Numbered from the stretch's first letter, positions 1-10,924 are shown. The stretch: 64,000 nucleotides of DNA from Gonocerus acuteangulatus (GCA_946811695.1 OX328124.1:90308696-90372695); one strand, 5' to 3'. A program made the numbers and translations. Notes: generated from the letters alone by a model not told the origin.

Positions 1-1260
1 TTTTTCAGGTTGTCTTCATTAATATGTAAACCGTTGATTTTGGGTAAACAAACTTCAAGTAGGGATTAAAGAACATTAAATTTTGCTTCAAATGAGCTAA
101 TCAAAGTCCACATTCGGCCAGGCAAAATTGGCGCAATCGGTAGCCAAAAAGCACAACAATTTATAAATTTGACCAATTTTAAAATCCCATTTTTCAAAAT
201 TAAATTAAATAAATGAATCTTCCCACTTATTTTAAATTAATAATAAAAATAACTCACAATGACTAACATTTTGGTCCAACCAACATGGGGCCTATTTTTA
301 TAATATTTTGGGTATAAGGTGTGGTGAAGATTTTATGACAAAATGTATCATAATTCAGGTTCATAAATGTAAAATGTTTTTCTTTTTATATATTAATTAG
401 TATTATTCCTTTTCATCCTTGACTCAGCTTTGATGAAGGCTTGAATTCAAGCCAAAAATAAAACTCATTCCCTTATAAAAAATGTAGTTTTGTTAAGATA
501 CCACACGATTGAACCTCATCAATAAATATCTACCTACCTTTCAAAAATTATCAAAGTTGGTTCTCTTTTTCTTTATTTTTATTTTTTACTTTTTTCCCTT
601 GCTATTTTATTTTTAATCAAAAACATAAAGTATTACAAAGAAATTGATGCCCAAGGTCCATATTTGTAGAAGAACTCCTCTGCTAGTTGCTGGTTAGATT
701 TTAGAACACACATTTACTTCCGGTTTTGACTCTGCAAAATTAAATTGTTTAAGAATTATATCAAGAAATACTTTTAAAAGAAACAGCAACAAATATGCAA
801 TCATGCTTTGGTTCAGCTCATTCAAAAGGAAATATTCTATTATGTATACATTCACAAACATTATTTAAAGGTCAGTATATTTGCAAGGTCTAGGAAATGA
901 AGCTTCGACATTTCTTGTTGACACACCTGTATTCATTCATGGTGTTCATCAGGCAGATCGACTTGAAGTGGTTATTTTTTAAATTTAGTGGTTTAAAATG
1001 GCATAAGGTTTGACTTGTTTACTGACAATGAGCTATAAGTTTAATTGATCCTAAAGAAGGAGATGGACCTAAAGCGGTTATTGTTAAATTTAATGGTCTA
1101 AAATGGCATAAGGCGTGTTTTTTTATTGACTACTGGGCACAATTCAGATATTATTTAATTCTTCAAGGATGGAGGCCCAGATTATAGTAGGAACTTTATT
1201 TCTGCAAAATACTCTACTCTGACGATGGTATAAATACATTCAACAGTTAAAACATCGCTA
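1..1260. other. Intergenic, no gene recognised
   Basis: AT-rich sequence with no convincing ORF, RNA gene or element ends. The only internal structure I see is a short imperfect direct repeat, ending in TAAAATGGCATAAGG, at about 974-1012 and again at 1079-1112. It lies downstream of the protease gene. Confidence 0.5.
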
Positions 1261-1282
1261 AAAATTATAGATCAAGAAATTA

Positions 1283-1288
1283 TTTATT
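1283..1288 (-). terminator. Polyadenylation signal AATAAA of the protease gene
   Basis: On the minus strand AATAAA follows the TAA stop codon (1296-1294) after only about five bases. Compact 3' UTRs like this are common for arthropod digestive proteases. The motif is seen directly; its use is inferred. Confidence 0.5.
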
Positions 1289-1293
1289 GTAGA

Positions 1294-4200
1294 TTAGTTA
1301 ATATCCATGGGATACAAACCTGCAACCTTCCTGTTAATCCAGTCAATGTAAGCGGAGACATCAGTATTGACACCTGGTGTTGACCCTCCACACTTTGCAC
1401 CGAAAGAAACCAGAGCAACGAGAGTGTATTTCCTAGTTTCAGGGTCCAACCAGAGTAGAGGACCGCCGGAATCACCCTGAAATACAACCACAATTCTAAA
1501 AATATACCTTGAGAATGTGCTCTCGTGAATCTTGGGGTGTCATGGGCAACTCAAGACCTTCCAGTGCCATACGCAACGAAATACCCAGCAAGCAGGAAAC
1601 AATCCTTATCTGGGCCTTTGAGAATGTGCTCTTGTGAATCCTGGGGTGTTGTTCAAGACCCATGAGCCTTCCAGTGCCATAGGCAACCAAACAAGGAGCA
1701 ACCTCTATTTGGACCTTTTAGAATGTGCTCTTGTGAATCCTGGAATGTCGTTGGCAACCCAAGAGCCTTCCAGTGCCATACACAACCGCAACACCTACCG
1801 AGCAAGGAGCAACCCACATTTGGGGCTTTGAGAATGTGCTTTCGTGAGTTCTGGCGTCTCATCGGTAAACCAAGTGCCTTCGAGTGTCATACACAACATT
1901 ACACCCTCCATGCAATGGAACAATCCCTATTTGGGGCTTCACTACATCAATTTGAAAGATGGGTTATAGGAATCCCATGCACCCTAGTTGCATCTGCTCA
2001 TAATTGACCAGTGCATTTGTGCATTCATAAGTACCCTTTCCTTATTTACTATACTTGAAGCTGTTTGAGAAATGGTGTACATTCCCCGACTTATTACCAG
2101 TCAACAGGTTATGTGGACAGAAACAGGCCATTAAATACTCTCCTGCACATTTCTTTGTAATTATATTTAGAAGAAACACATGTCACACAGAAGATAATAG
2201 TTAAAATTTGAAAAGAATATCAATAAAGAGGGCAATAATTTACTATATGAAATTACCTGACAAGTATCCTTGCCTTCTCCATATGAACAGAGCATTGTAT
2301 CTTGGAGTAGATGTGTTCCCCAAGACCATCTGCACTGGTGGTAGCTCACCACATTTAAGGTAACACCTCTTAGTACTTTAGAAGCTGAGCCTTCGTCCTT
2401 AGTCAGGCCCCATCCTGAAAAATTTCCCAGTTAGCACCTGTCTGTATTTTTTACTAAGAACCCTACACTCTGTTAACTGATATATACTGGTCTAGAACGA
2501 TGACCTACAAAGAACCCTACACTCTTGTTAACTCATATGTACTGGTCTAGAACGATGACCTACAAAGAACCCTATACTCTGTTAACTGATATGTACTGGT
2601 CTAGAAAGATGACCTACAAGGAACCCAACACTCTGCTAACTGATATATACTGGTTTAGAACGATGCATGGGCGTATATAGAAAATAATTTCGGAAGGGGG
2701 GCTGAGACCATTTCCGGGGTATGGAATACTAAAAATTTAGAGCTTAGAATAGTTTTAGGCAACCAAAACGCTATTAAACGTAAAATAAAATATTTTTTAT
2801 GAACTAAGTGATCTTATTTAATTTATTTTTAAGGGTTTTACGACAAGTTTTTACCATCAAATCAAAATTGGGGGGGGGCTGCAGCCCCCCCTTATATACG
2901 CCCATGGAACGATGACCTTCAAGGAACCCTACACGCTGTTAACTGATATGTATTTGCCTGGCGCGATGTCCTACAAAGGACCCTGCTTTCTGCTAACTGA
3001 TATGTTCTTGTCCTGAACGATGACCTAAAAAGAACCCTAAACTCTGCTATCTGTGATATACTGGCCTAGAACGATGACTTACAAAGAACCCTACACGCTG
3101 TTAACTGATATGTACTTGCCTAGCGCGATGACCTTCTGACCATCCAATGAAAGTTTCTTGCTGGGAACACATGCCGGCCCAATATTCTGATTGAATTCCA
3201 TCTTCTTCCTGGTGACGAGGATGGATATGTCGTTAGCATCTGTATCCTTATTGTATAGTTCGTGGTTTATCACCTTCGCTACGCTGTATGTCTTTCCACT
3301 CCCTGCATTGAGGATGAATGTTATTATACGGTAATGAAAGTAATATTCAAATCACTGGTTTATTTTAGACCAATTTCCGTAGCCTCAATATGTTTTAGAC
3401 CTTGCTATACACTAAGGGATCTGGAAATGCTACAATTTATATACATATCTGGGTGGTAGAATATATTGTCTGGGTGATTCCATATTTATGGGTGGCAGCA
3501 TAAGTGAGAGTGGTAGCATATGTTTGGATGGTAGTATATTTTTGGGTGGTAGCATATGCTTGGATGATATCATCCTACATGAGGAGTGGATACTTGAGAG
3601 GACAATGAGCTGCCGTGAGCACATGCCAAAGAGTTCTGATTGGTACTTACACCTCGTCCTGTGGGCGCCGACCCTGACCTTCATGAGGAGTGGGTACTTG
3701 AGAGGACAATGAGCTGCCGTGAGTACATGCCAAGGAGTTACGATTGGTACTTTCACCTTGTCCTGTGGGCGCCGACCATGACCTGCATGAGGAGTGGGTA
3801 CTTGAGAGGACAATGGGCTGCAGTGAGTACATGCCAAGGAGTTATGATTGGTACTTACACCTCGTCCTTTGGGCGCTGACCCTGTCCTGCATGAGGAGTG
3901 GGTACTTGAGAGGGCAATGAGCTGCCGTGAGTACATGCCAAGGAGATATGTTTGTTACTTACACCTCGTCCTGTGGGCGCCGACCGTGACCTGGATGAGG
4001 AGTGGGTACTTGAGAGGACAATGGGCTGCTGTGAGTACATGCCAAAGAGTTATGATTGGTACTTACACCTCGTCCTGTGGGCGCCGACCCTGACCTGCAT
4101 GAGGAGTGGGTACTTGAGAGGACAATGAGCTGCCGTGAGTACATGCCAAGGAGTTATGATTGTACCGCCACAGAACTGTTCTCCAATAACAGGTAATTCT

Positions 4201-5368
4201 AGAGTTACGACCATTGGATATTTGTTCTTAGGTACTTCTTCTCCTCCCACGATGCGACCCTGGAAATCACAATATTTTATCAATGAACAGCATAAAACGT
4301 TCGTCTCGGAGGAACTGCTTCCTTTAACGCATTTCTTCGACTGCTCATCTCAGCAGTCAGTTTTAAGTTTATTATAATAATAAGTTCTTTCTAAACTACT
4401 CTTTTTTGACGGGTGTATGAAGAAAATTTGAGTAGATAGGACACTTTTATCATGATTCGTTTGAGTATTCAGAGGAGACACCTAAACCAAAACTTAAAAT
4501 GAAGCATGGGCGTATATAAGGGGGGGCTGCAGCCCCCCCCCCCCGATATTTAATAAAATAATTAAAAATTTCATAAAAACCCTTAAAAATAAATTAAATA
4601 AGATCATTTAGTTCATAAAACATATTCTATTTTGGGTGTAATAGCGTTTAAGTTGGCTAAAACTCTTCCAAGATCTAAATTGTTAGTATTCCATACACCG
4701 GAAATGGTCTGAGCCCCCCCCCCGAAATTTTCCCAGCCCTCTCTGAAATTATTTTCTATATACGCCCATGAAATAAAGTCTGTTTGTCTGCAATTACCTG
4801 GTACATTCTGTATTGTACATCAGCATAGAGCAGCTTTTAGCAGCCCATTTAAAACTACTCAGTATTCTCAAGAAATTCAAAGATATTTGGCATATAAAGT
4901 GTCCTTGAAGCCATATAAGACTGGTGTAATGAGTCAGTCATAAAAACCTCAGACTCTCAGTCAATGTTATATTCGTCTGGCCAAATTTGTGCTCAGGGTC
5001 TGTCGTATTTTTCTTCTAAAAATTAAGCTATGTATTTTATCTGGAGAGAATTTGAAGCCAGATATTTCATCCAATTTCTCTAATGCATTTAGTCTGTAAG
5101 TTCGTTTCTAATGCTTTGCCCATTGTCTGTAAGTTCTGTTATTTAATGCTTTGTTGAAGTGTATATTTATTCTTAGGCCGATCCCTGCAAAATATTTGGT
5201 GAAACTTTGGTTATAAATAAATAATGTAAAGGACAATGTTTGGATACGTGTGTAATAAGTAAATACAAGACGGAGGAATCTTACATTGTTAAGCCATCCG
5301 CAATTGCAAGATGTCTCGCTAGCTGCCGCTGTGATAGCGACGAGCAGAGTGACTTGAAAGAGAATCAT
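1294..5368 (-). CDS. Trypsin-like serine protease, five exons, 266 aa
   Basis: Secreted S1-family endopeptidase, predicted to cut after Lys/Arg. Exons (minus): 5368-5285, 4259-4067, 3302-3120, 2414-2257, 1476-1294; phases join cleanly and total 801 nt. Residues 1-17 form a signal peptide (MILFQVTLLVAITAAAS). NCGW precedes the activation site R30/IVGG. The catalytic triad is His73 (TAAHC), Asp117 (NDISIL) and Ser209 (GDSGGP); Asp203, six residues before the Ser, is the trypsin S1 specificity residue. All introns begin GT except the exon-3 donor, which reads TAG|GCAAGT (a GC-AG intron). A splice acceptor (cttacag) lies directly before the ATG, so a non-coding first exon is possible. The NCGW-RIVGG start resembles hemipteran and other arthropod gut or salivary trypsins. 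No CLIP or CUB domain is present in these exons. Each large intron contains tandem repeats or MITEs. The reading frame is intact. Confidence 0.93.
1511..1940. repeat. Tandem repeat, four units of about 100-111 bp, protease intron 4
   Basis: Units begin with AGAATGTGCT at about 1511, 1620, 1720 and 1831 and share GCCTTCCAGTGCCATA in their middle. Units differ by point changes and small indels, so the array is older or less homogenised than the 104-bp array further along the same gene. Open frames across it are a by-product of its composition. Confidence 0.85.
2458..3127. repeat. About 54-bp tandem array across intron 3 up to the exon-3 splice donor
   Basis: Units contain GAACCCTACACTCTG, GTTAACTGATATGTAC and GAACGATGACCTAC, starting at 2458, 2512, 2567, 2621 and onward with spacing 54-55 bp. 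The last unit runs into the coding exon: its text around 3103-3130 includes the GC donor and the end of exon 3, so every unit is a degenerate copy of the exon-intron boundary. A MITE (2666-2906) interrupts the array. Confidence 0.8.
2666..2906. mobile_element. hAT-like MITE (CATGGGCGTATATA family), copy a, 241 bp
   Basis: Terminal inverted repeats CATGGGCGTATATA / TATATACGCCCATG are followed inward by runs of G and C. The element is flanked by a perfect 8-bp target duplication GAACGATG (2658-2665 and 2907-2914). Eight-base duplications are typical of hAT superfamily insertions. It sits in the 54-bp tandem array of the protease intron and has no coding capacity. Confidence 0.85.
3451..3565. 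repeat. Short degenerate tandem repeat (about 25 bp units)
   Basis: Repeated TGGGTGGTAGCATATG-like units next to the 104-bp array in intron 2 of the protease gene. Low complexity, no coding signal. Confidence 0.6.
3578..4180. repeat. 104-bp minisatellite made from the protease catalytic-His exon
   Basis: CATGAGGAG (GATGAGGAG in one copy) recurs at 3578, 3682, 3786, 3890, 3994 and 4098, an exact 104-bp period. The copy nearest 4100-4170 belongs to functional exon 2. On the minus strand every unit encodes TPWHVLTAAHC-type sequence; the CAT codon for the catalytic His is kept in all six, with neighbouring changes such as GCT/GCC being synonymous. Most units also keep the GTAAGT donor; the unit at about 3750 reads GAAAGT. 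Because 104 is not a multiple of three, reading through the array would shift frame. The seed was probably a microhomology between GTACAATCATAAC in the exon and GTACCAATCATAAC just inside the intron. Confidence 0.93.
4505..4770. mobile_element. hAT-like MITE (CATGGGCGTATATA family), copy b, 266 bp
   Basis: Same termini as copy a. Flanks are AAATGAAG (4497-4504) and AAATAAAG (4771-4778), an 8-bp target duplication with one mismatch. Located in intron 1 of the protease gene. Confidence 0.82.
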
Positions 5369-5690
5369 CCTGTAAGATATTCACCATTAATTTAGACAAT
5401 ATAAAATAATATTCCACTCAAAAATATCATGCTAAGATAATTTAATTTTTTTTCTGGTTCACATAAATCTTGTATCCCTGATACTGCTGTAGGAGTATCC
5501 ATGCTTGACGAGTACATAAAGAACATATTAGGACCTTGGAAAATAAACCAGAAGCTTAATACGCAAAAATTCATAATTTATTTTGTGAATTTTTTATGAA
5601 TAAATTTGTATTCACAAATTATAATGTGAATAAATTTGTATTTATATATTTTAACGGTTTTTTTTAATCACTTGAACAAAGAGGCCAAGT

Positions 5691-5944
5691 CAGGGGCGTA
5701 TATAGGAAATAAATTTGGGGGGGGGGGAGGAGCAACGGGTCGTTTGCGGGGTATTGAATACTAACAACCTAGAACTTAGAACCAACTAAAATGCTATTAT
5801 ACTAAAAAAAATAATATTTCTGAACTAAGAGATATTATTAAATTTATTTTTGAGGTTTTTATAACACATTTTTACCGAAAAAATCAAAATTTCGGGGAGG
5901 GGGCTGCAGCCCTATCAGCCCCCCCCCCTTTATATACGTCCATG
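5691..5944. mobile_element. hAT-like MITE (CATGGGCGTATATA family), copy c, 254 bp
   Basis: Ends CAGGGGCGTATATA and TATATACGTCCATG; perfect 8-bp duplication GGCCAAGT at 5683-5690 and 5945-5952. It lies about 320 bp upstream of the protease start codon, so it may fall in the promoter region. Confidence 0.85.
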
Positions 5945-5952
5945 GGCCAAGT

Positions 5953-6210
5953 TCCAGGCCCGTCCAGAAACAGGTTGCCTATAAAAGTTATGACCTGTAT
6001 TGGGCCAAGTTTTACGCCCTTATAAACCATGTCAAGGACCTAATAATACGTACCCTCTCACTTATTTGTGCATTTTCAAGTTGGCCAGTTTTCGTTAAAT
6101 GCAGGCCGCTCAGTCGATCGAATTTATTATAAAATTTCTGGCATTTAAAGATTCAGGTTCTTGGATAACTCAGGCGGGGTTTAGGGTTATTAGAAACTCT
6201 CTGATGTTTT
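5953..6210. other. Intergenic, nothing recognised
   Basis: AT-rich sequence between a MITE and a family-B repeat. No ORF, RNA gene or terminal repeat stands out. Confidence 0.4.
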
Positions 6211-6211
6211 A

Positions 6212-7132
6212 AAAGTCCGTCACGCAGGAGCTGCATAAATAAGCACTTTCCTCAGAATTTGGGTTATGTAGACTGGTTTCCAGAACAATTTGCTTAAAAT
6301 ATCCTACATAAATAAAATAAAAACATGAATAGTTCTCTTTTAATTTTGTAATGAGTAACTGTTCAATTATTAATTTGCTTCCAGAGTTATGTTTACACAT
6401 GGTACCTACAACACTACTTAATAAATACTAAAAACTTCATATTTTCGTCTTTTGATCTGACGCAGGAACAGGATACAGTAGTCCCTCTAGTGGTAGAAAG
6501 CGCTCCCTGCGGCGGCCTTGCGAACCTACGTGTGGCGGGCTATTCTATTGAAATATATTACAAAGTAAACCCCCCTTTCCGATTGGCCGATTTAGCTCAT
6601 CTTTACAACACTTCTTTCCCATGAGTTACCCATGACGTATACCGAGTTTCTTTACAATACAGCAGAAATTACGACTGGTATGAGTATATTAGTAATTTGG
6701 GTCCGGAGTAAACCCCCCCCCCCTCCTAATGAACCGATTTAGTTTATCTTTACAACACATTTGCGCCCGTATATTACCACTACAAATACCGAGTTTCGTC
6801 GAAATATAACAAAAATCACGGCTGGTAGTGGCGAATTGGTATTTTGGGTCCGAAGTAAACCCCCCTTCTAATGTACCGATTTAGTTTATTTTTACATCTC
6901 ACTTTTTTCTCTAGATTACCACTACGAATACCAAGTTTCGTCGAAATATAACAAAAATCACGGCTGGTAGTGGCAAATTGGTATTGTGGGTCCGAAGTAA
7001 CCCCCCCCCCCCCCTTCTAATGAACTGATTTAGTTTATTTTTACATCTCACTTTTCTCTCTAGATTACCACTACGAATACCAAGTTTCGTTGAAATATAA
7101 CCAATATTATGGCTGGCATGTTCAATGTTTTT
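6212..7132 (-). repeat. Family-B repeat, 3' portion (about 150-bp internal units)
   Basis: Begins with AGTCCGTCACGCAGGAGC and contains several units of about 150 bp, each with AAACCGATTTAGTTTAT-like text, a run of C and TACCACTACGAATACCAAG. The same arrangement occurs in the opposite orientation at 34.7-35.7 kb and 52.8-53.9 kb. No protein is encoded. Class unknown. Confidence 0.75.
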
Positions 7133-7784
7133 TTTTTTACATCGAAATTAGATATAAGTCGAGCCAAATTCATGATAAATGTTTAGTTTGAATATATGTA
7201 AACAAAATGGCTCTATTAGAAATTGCCGTTTAGTAATCAAATTCTTATATTTTAACAATTGAGTTAGGGGTTAATTAGGAATATATTTTTGTTCTCGTTC
7301 AATGAAACCTGATGTATAGTGACATAAAGTAGGTATACGCAAAAAACAAAATTTTTAAACTTTCTCCAAGTTCCTGGTAGCATTTACCAGTTTCCTATGT
7401 CTAAAGCTACGCAAATATAAAAAAGTCCGACTCGCTGGAACTTCGTCATCTTAGCGCGGTTCTGATCATATCCCTATTGTCATTTGAAAAGCTTAGAATA
7501 GAAACAGATAATACTTCGTTCGGCCTTTGTTCAAAGGGGTTTATGACTACCTGGTCGGGTCCGCCAGATCCCAGAATCCTCTTCTAGAGATACTTATTTC
7601 ATACGTTTCAATGCATTGAAAAATATCAAAAATCACATTTCACATTTTCTGGTGTTCTTCTACTATAGTAATAATTCTACAAATAAAATCAATTAAAAAC
7701 TTGACCTTTCAAATTAGACGAAAGATTTTTCTACGAAATTTCATCAAAATCGGACCTTTTTTGAGCTGTCAGGGCCGCGAACAG

Positions 7785-7840
<56 letters not shown>

Positions 7841-7844
<4 letters not shown>

Positions 7845-8097
7845 TGGAACATGGATAATTCGAACTTCGATAACTCGAAATCGTCTTTAATTCGAATATT
7901 TCTCTCGGTCCCTAGAATTTAGGGCATAAACAATGTAAAAACAACGTAGTTAATTCGAATAAAATTTTGGATAATTCGAATTTTTTACGAGTCTGTACCT
8001 CCACTGGGAACTGGACAGAGAGGCAGTTGATCTTAAATCTTGTGAAAATATTCTCCCCTGGGGTAAGAAGGATAGTAAAATACGGGTACAATAGTAG

Positions 8098-8137
<40 letters not shown>

Positions 8138-8649
8138 TAGAACTTGGATAATTCGAACCCATAGGGACCGATAAAAAAGTTCGAATTATCCAAAATTCGA
8201 ATTACAATAGTGTTTGAAAATAAAGGGGTAAAAAATCGAATTTCATATTTTCACATTTTTAATTTTAAAAAATATATACATTTTATCTAAGCAATAACAA
8301 ACATTTCATAAATTTATGATTACGTACATAAGTAATAAATAATTTATCAAAAAATTAAAAATAAAAGTCTATTGTTTTGAAGAAGACTATAAGACCGCCG
8401 CGTTTCTTGTCCTGGAACCCCTACATCCGTATCTTATTATCCTTCTTACCCGAGGGGAGAATATTTTCACAAGATTTAAGATCGAACACTTGCCATTGGA
8501 GGTAAAGACTCTTAACAAATTCGAATTATCCAAAATTTTATTCGAATTAACCACGATTTTTCTACATTGTTTATGCCCTAAATTCTAGGGACCGAGAGAA
8601 ATATTCGAATTAAAGACGATTTCGAGGTTCGAATTATCCATGTTCCACC

Positions 8650-8652
<3 letters not shown>
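7841..8652. mobile_element. Tigger/pogo-like non-autonomous elements (two, in opposite orientation)
   Basis: CAGTGGAACATGGATAATTC at about 7842 and CAGTAGAACTTGGATAATTC at about 8136 are pogo/Tigger-type ends. The second copy ends near 8650 in the inverted form (GAATTATCCATGTTCCAC). Segment 7841-8080 is the reverse complement of about 8438-8650, so the block is a large inverted repeat. TA is the expected target and both copies abut TA tracts. No transposase frame remains. Confidence 0.75.
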
Positions 8653-8688
<36 letters not shown>

Positions 8689-8709
8689 TCTGGTGAATGA
8701 TGACCCGGT

Positions 8710-9089
8710 ATATATTTTTTCACTTTTTCTTGTTTCTTTTTCTGGCAGGGGGTCGATAAAGTAGTACACACTTTTTTCACTTTAACTACTTTATTTTGTA
8801 TGTTTCGCCCGACATGTTTCGTGCCGTTTCGCACCTCTTCAGGGGCTTTCCTTATCAGGAAGTCCTCTCGTCGTGTTGTCTAGCTTGAGTCAGGCGTAAT
8901 ACCCTGACTAGACCAGAGTATTACGCCTGACTCAAGCTAGAAGACAACACGACGAGAAGACTTCCTGATGAGGAAAGCCCCTGAAGAAGTGCGAAAAGGC
9001 ACGAAACATGTCGGGCGAAACATACAAAATAAAGTAGTTAAAGTGAAAAAAGTGTGTACTACTTTATCGACCCCCTGCCAGAAAAAGTG

Positions 9090-9094
<5 letters not shown>
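8710..9094. repeat. Near-perfect palindrome (about 180-bp arms) of Penelope-like ends
   Basis: Arms about 8710-8898 and 8915-9094 are reverse complements around a spacer of about 15 bases (CCTGACTAGACCAGA); the right arm lacks about 13 bases near its outer end. Each arm carries a hammerhead-like core: on the plus strand 8981-9007 CTGAAGA, then a GTGC...GCAC stem, then GAAAC; the mirror copy is at 8842-8816. Such motifs are known from the terminal regions of Penelope-like retroelements. The palindrome lies inside a TA tract. Confidence 0.7.

Positions 9095-9162
<68 letters not shown>
9092..9162. repeat. (TA)n microsatellite, about 71 bp
   Basis: Uninterrupted TA dinucleotide run between the Penelope-type palindrome and the right half of family-A copy 1. 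IYIY-type ORFs across it are artefacts of the repeat. Confidence 0.95.
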
Positions 9163-9168
<6 letters not shown>

Positions 9169-9360
9169 AATTTGAACCACCGTCATTTTCGGTCCCTAGG
9201 GGTTCTGAAACGCAACATTTTCTAGTCGGCACTTCCGGATTGTTTCATGAGATCAACCTTATAAGCGGGGTTCCTCCCTATGCAGGGAGGGAGGAACCAC
9301 GCTAATGATGATTGTTAGCCGTAAACTGTCAATGATAAACCCTAAACTAAAGCTCACGAT

Positions 9361-10060
9361 CATGGGCGTGTATAAGGGAGGGGGGCTGAGAGGACTACAG
9401 ACCCCCCGAAATTTTCAAAAATGTGTGTATTTCCCCCCCCCCCCCTTGCCATAGTATCCATATTGCAAGTGAGTTTATATTTCAGCACAATGCATGCCAT
9501 GTTTAGGACATTCGAAGGATAATTCGAACTTTTTTATCTTGTGCATATAAAATATTTTACATATAAAGTAGACTCTCCCTTATCCTAAGGTCTCCGAGAG
9601 GAATGAGTGACAGGCCTCGGAACTCGCTGGAGGGTTTCTAGAAAACCTTCCCTTCCTAAACAGATAAACATTTGTTTCGTGGTAATTCATTGATTGAAAC
9701 TCAATGAAGGGATATACGTTTCCTTTTAGAGGCAGGAGCTTGTGTCCTTACTAAGAAAATAAACGTTTCTCAGAAGGCAGCTGCGTTTGGATCGCCTGAT
9801 CATAGCCAGTCTAGGTCGCGAGTGGAATGGCGTACTTAAGGGAAGCTACAGCCCCACCCCTGAAGTTTCGATTTAGTCGTTACAAATATGTCATAAAAAA
9901 CTTAAAAATAAATTAAATAAGATAATTTAGTTTAGAAAAAAGTAATTGTTTTGGGTGTAATAGCATTTTAGTTGGCTAACTATTACGAGTTCTAGATTGT
10001 TAGTATTCCAACCCCTGAAATGCTCCCAGTCCTCCCGCGGGATAATGCTCCTCCCCCGAA
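9361..10060. repeat. Degenerate MITE pieces (CATGGGCG family) and a Tigger-like end
   Basis: CATGGGCGTGTATAAGG at 9361 starts a truncated copy of the CATGGGCGTATATA family; 9830-10050 matches the interior of the same family in the other orientation. Around 9565 AGTAGACTCTCCCTTAT, followed by CTCCGAGAGGAATGAGTGA, matches a piece at 23.1 kb and looks like the end of a Tigger-type element. Confidence 0.55.
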
Positions 10061-10924
10061 ATAATGCTCATGATTCGAATTTCCTTACCTTGTTTTGGTC
10101 GCAATTATTAAGGGCAACTGAACAACGAGCCGCAGTTGTTTATATATGTTCTACAATTATTAGCATGTTATTTGTCTCAGCCACATATACATACAACACT
10201 TGTGTAAACATTTTTAAATTAAACATAACTGTAAAAGAAGATATTTATGAACACAAATATAGGCTTTATTCGCGGAATCTTCTCATGGTCTGCAATATCG
10301 ACATAAAACGCGTGCTACTACATATAACATTTCACGAGATCCCCTCAGTGTTGCCCACCTTCCCTGAAAATTAGATCTCAATCTAACGAGTAGTTCTGGA
10401 GTTTTACTCATTTCCGGATTCCCCATGTGGTTGTTACCCCATAGAAACCCATCGCTGAAAGAGATGGAATTTTTGGATTATTAGGCATCATCCAGGTGCA
10501 AACACCGGCAAATTCGGGACACTATCCTGCCCCCTACACCTAGCTGTAATGCCAAACCAGTCAGACCTCAAAACACAAAATCCTGAATAACTTCTAAAAA
10601 AAGTCTCCAATTTTGACGCCGTCAATTGGTTATCTGAGGGCCACGCAAGAGCTGTTTTTGAGAAATAATTAAATAATTCCACCGGGCAGTTTTTCCAATA
10701 AAAACAAAACGAGATATAAGTTGTTTTGTCTCTACAAGTCCCCACATACCCGAATTGCATCCAAACTGAACTTAACCCTGGATTGACATCTATCTTAACG
10801 ATACCGTGGGGTTAATTTTATCACATACTTTGAAAATTATTAAAATAAATAAATTTCAATTTTTTCTTTTGCTTTTTTATACAATAACAACGTCGGCGCT
10901 AATGGCCTATTTGTCGAAGCGCCG
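10061..10924. other. Intergenic, nothing recognised
   Basis: Two moderately long ORFs occur here (plus 9997-10374, minus 10760-10488) but neither shows recognisable domains or splice context. I do not annotate a gene. Confidence 0.4.

Larger units (their letters stand above)
7428..9303 (+). repeat. Family-A repeat, copy 1, split in its (TA)n tract by other elements
   Basis: Left part 7428-7784 starts AAAAGTCCGACTCG and ends CGAACAGACAAATATATA; right part about 9163-9303 starts AAATTTGAACCACC and ends GGAACCACGCTAA. Between them lie two Tigger-like pieces and a Penelope-type palindrome, each separated by TA tracts (7785-7840, 8101-8134, 8653-8683, 9092-9162). The intact organisation is seen in copies at 43.0 kb and 57.4 kb. 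The left-end motif TTAGCGCGGTTCC and the right-end GGAACCGCGCTAA are inverted with respect to each other. Confidence 0.75.

Noticed and set aside
1723..2007. 94-codon plus-strand ORF
   Set aside because: Lies in the intron 4 tandem array of the protease and is explained by repeat composition.
2458..3127. CRISPR-like array
   Set aside because: Contiguous degenerate tandem repeat without spacers in a eukaryotic intron.
3430..3936. 168-codon ORF on the minus strand
   Set aside because: It runs through the 104-bp minisatellite in rotating frames; apart from the short repeated TPWHVLTAAHC pieces it is not protease sequence and has no start context.
10488..10760. 90-codon minus-strand ORF in intergenic DNA
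   Set aside because: No domain, no splice context, no repeat partner; length is within chance for this composition.
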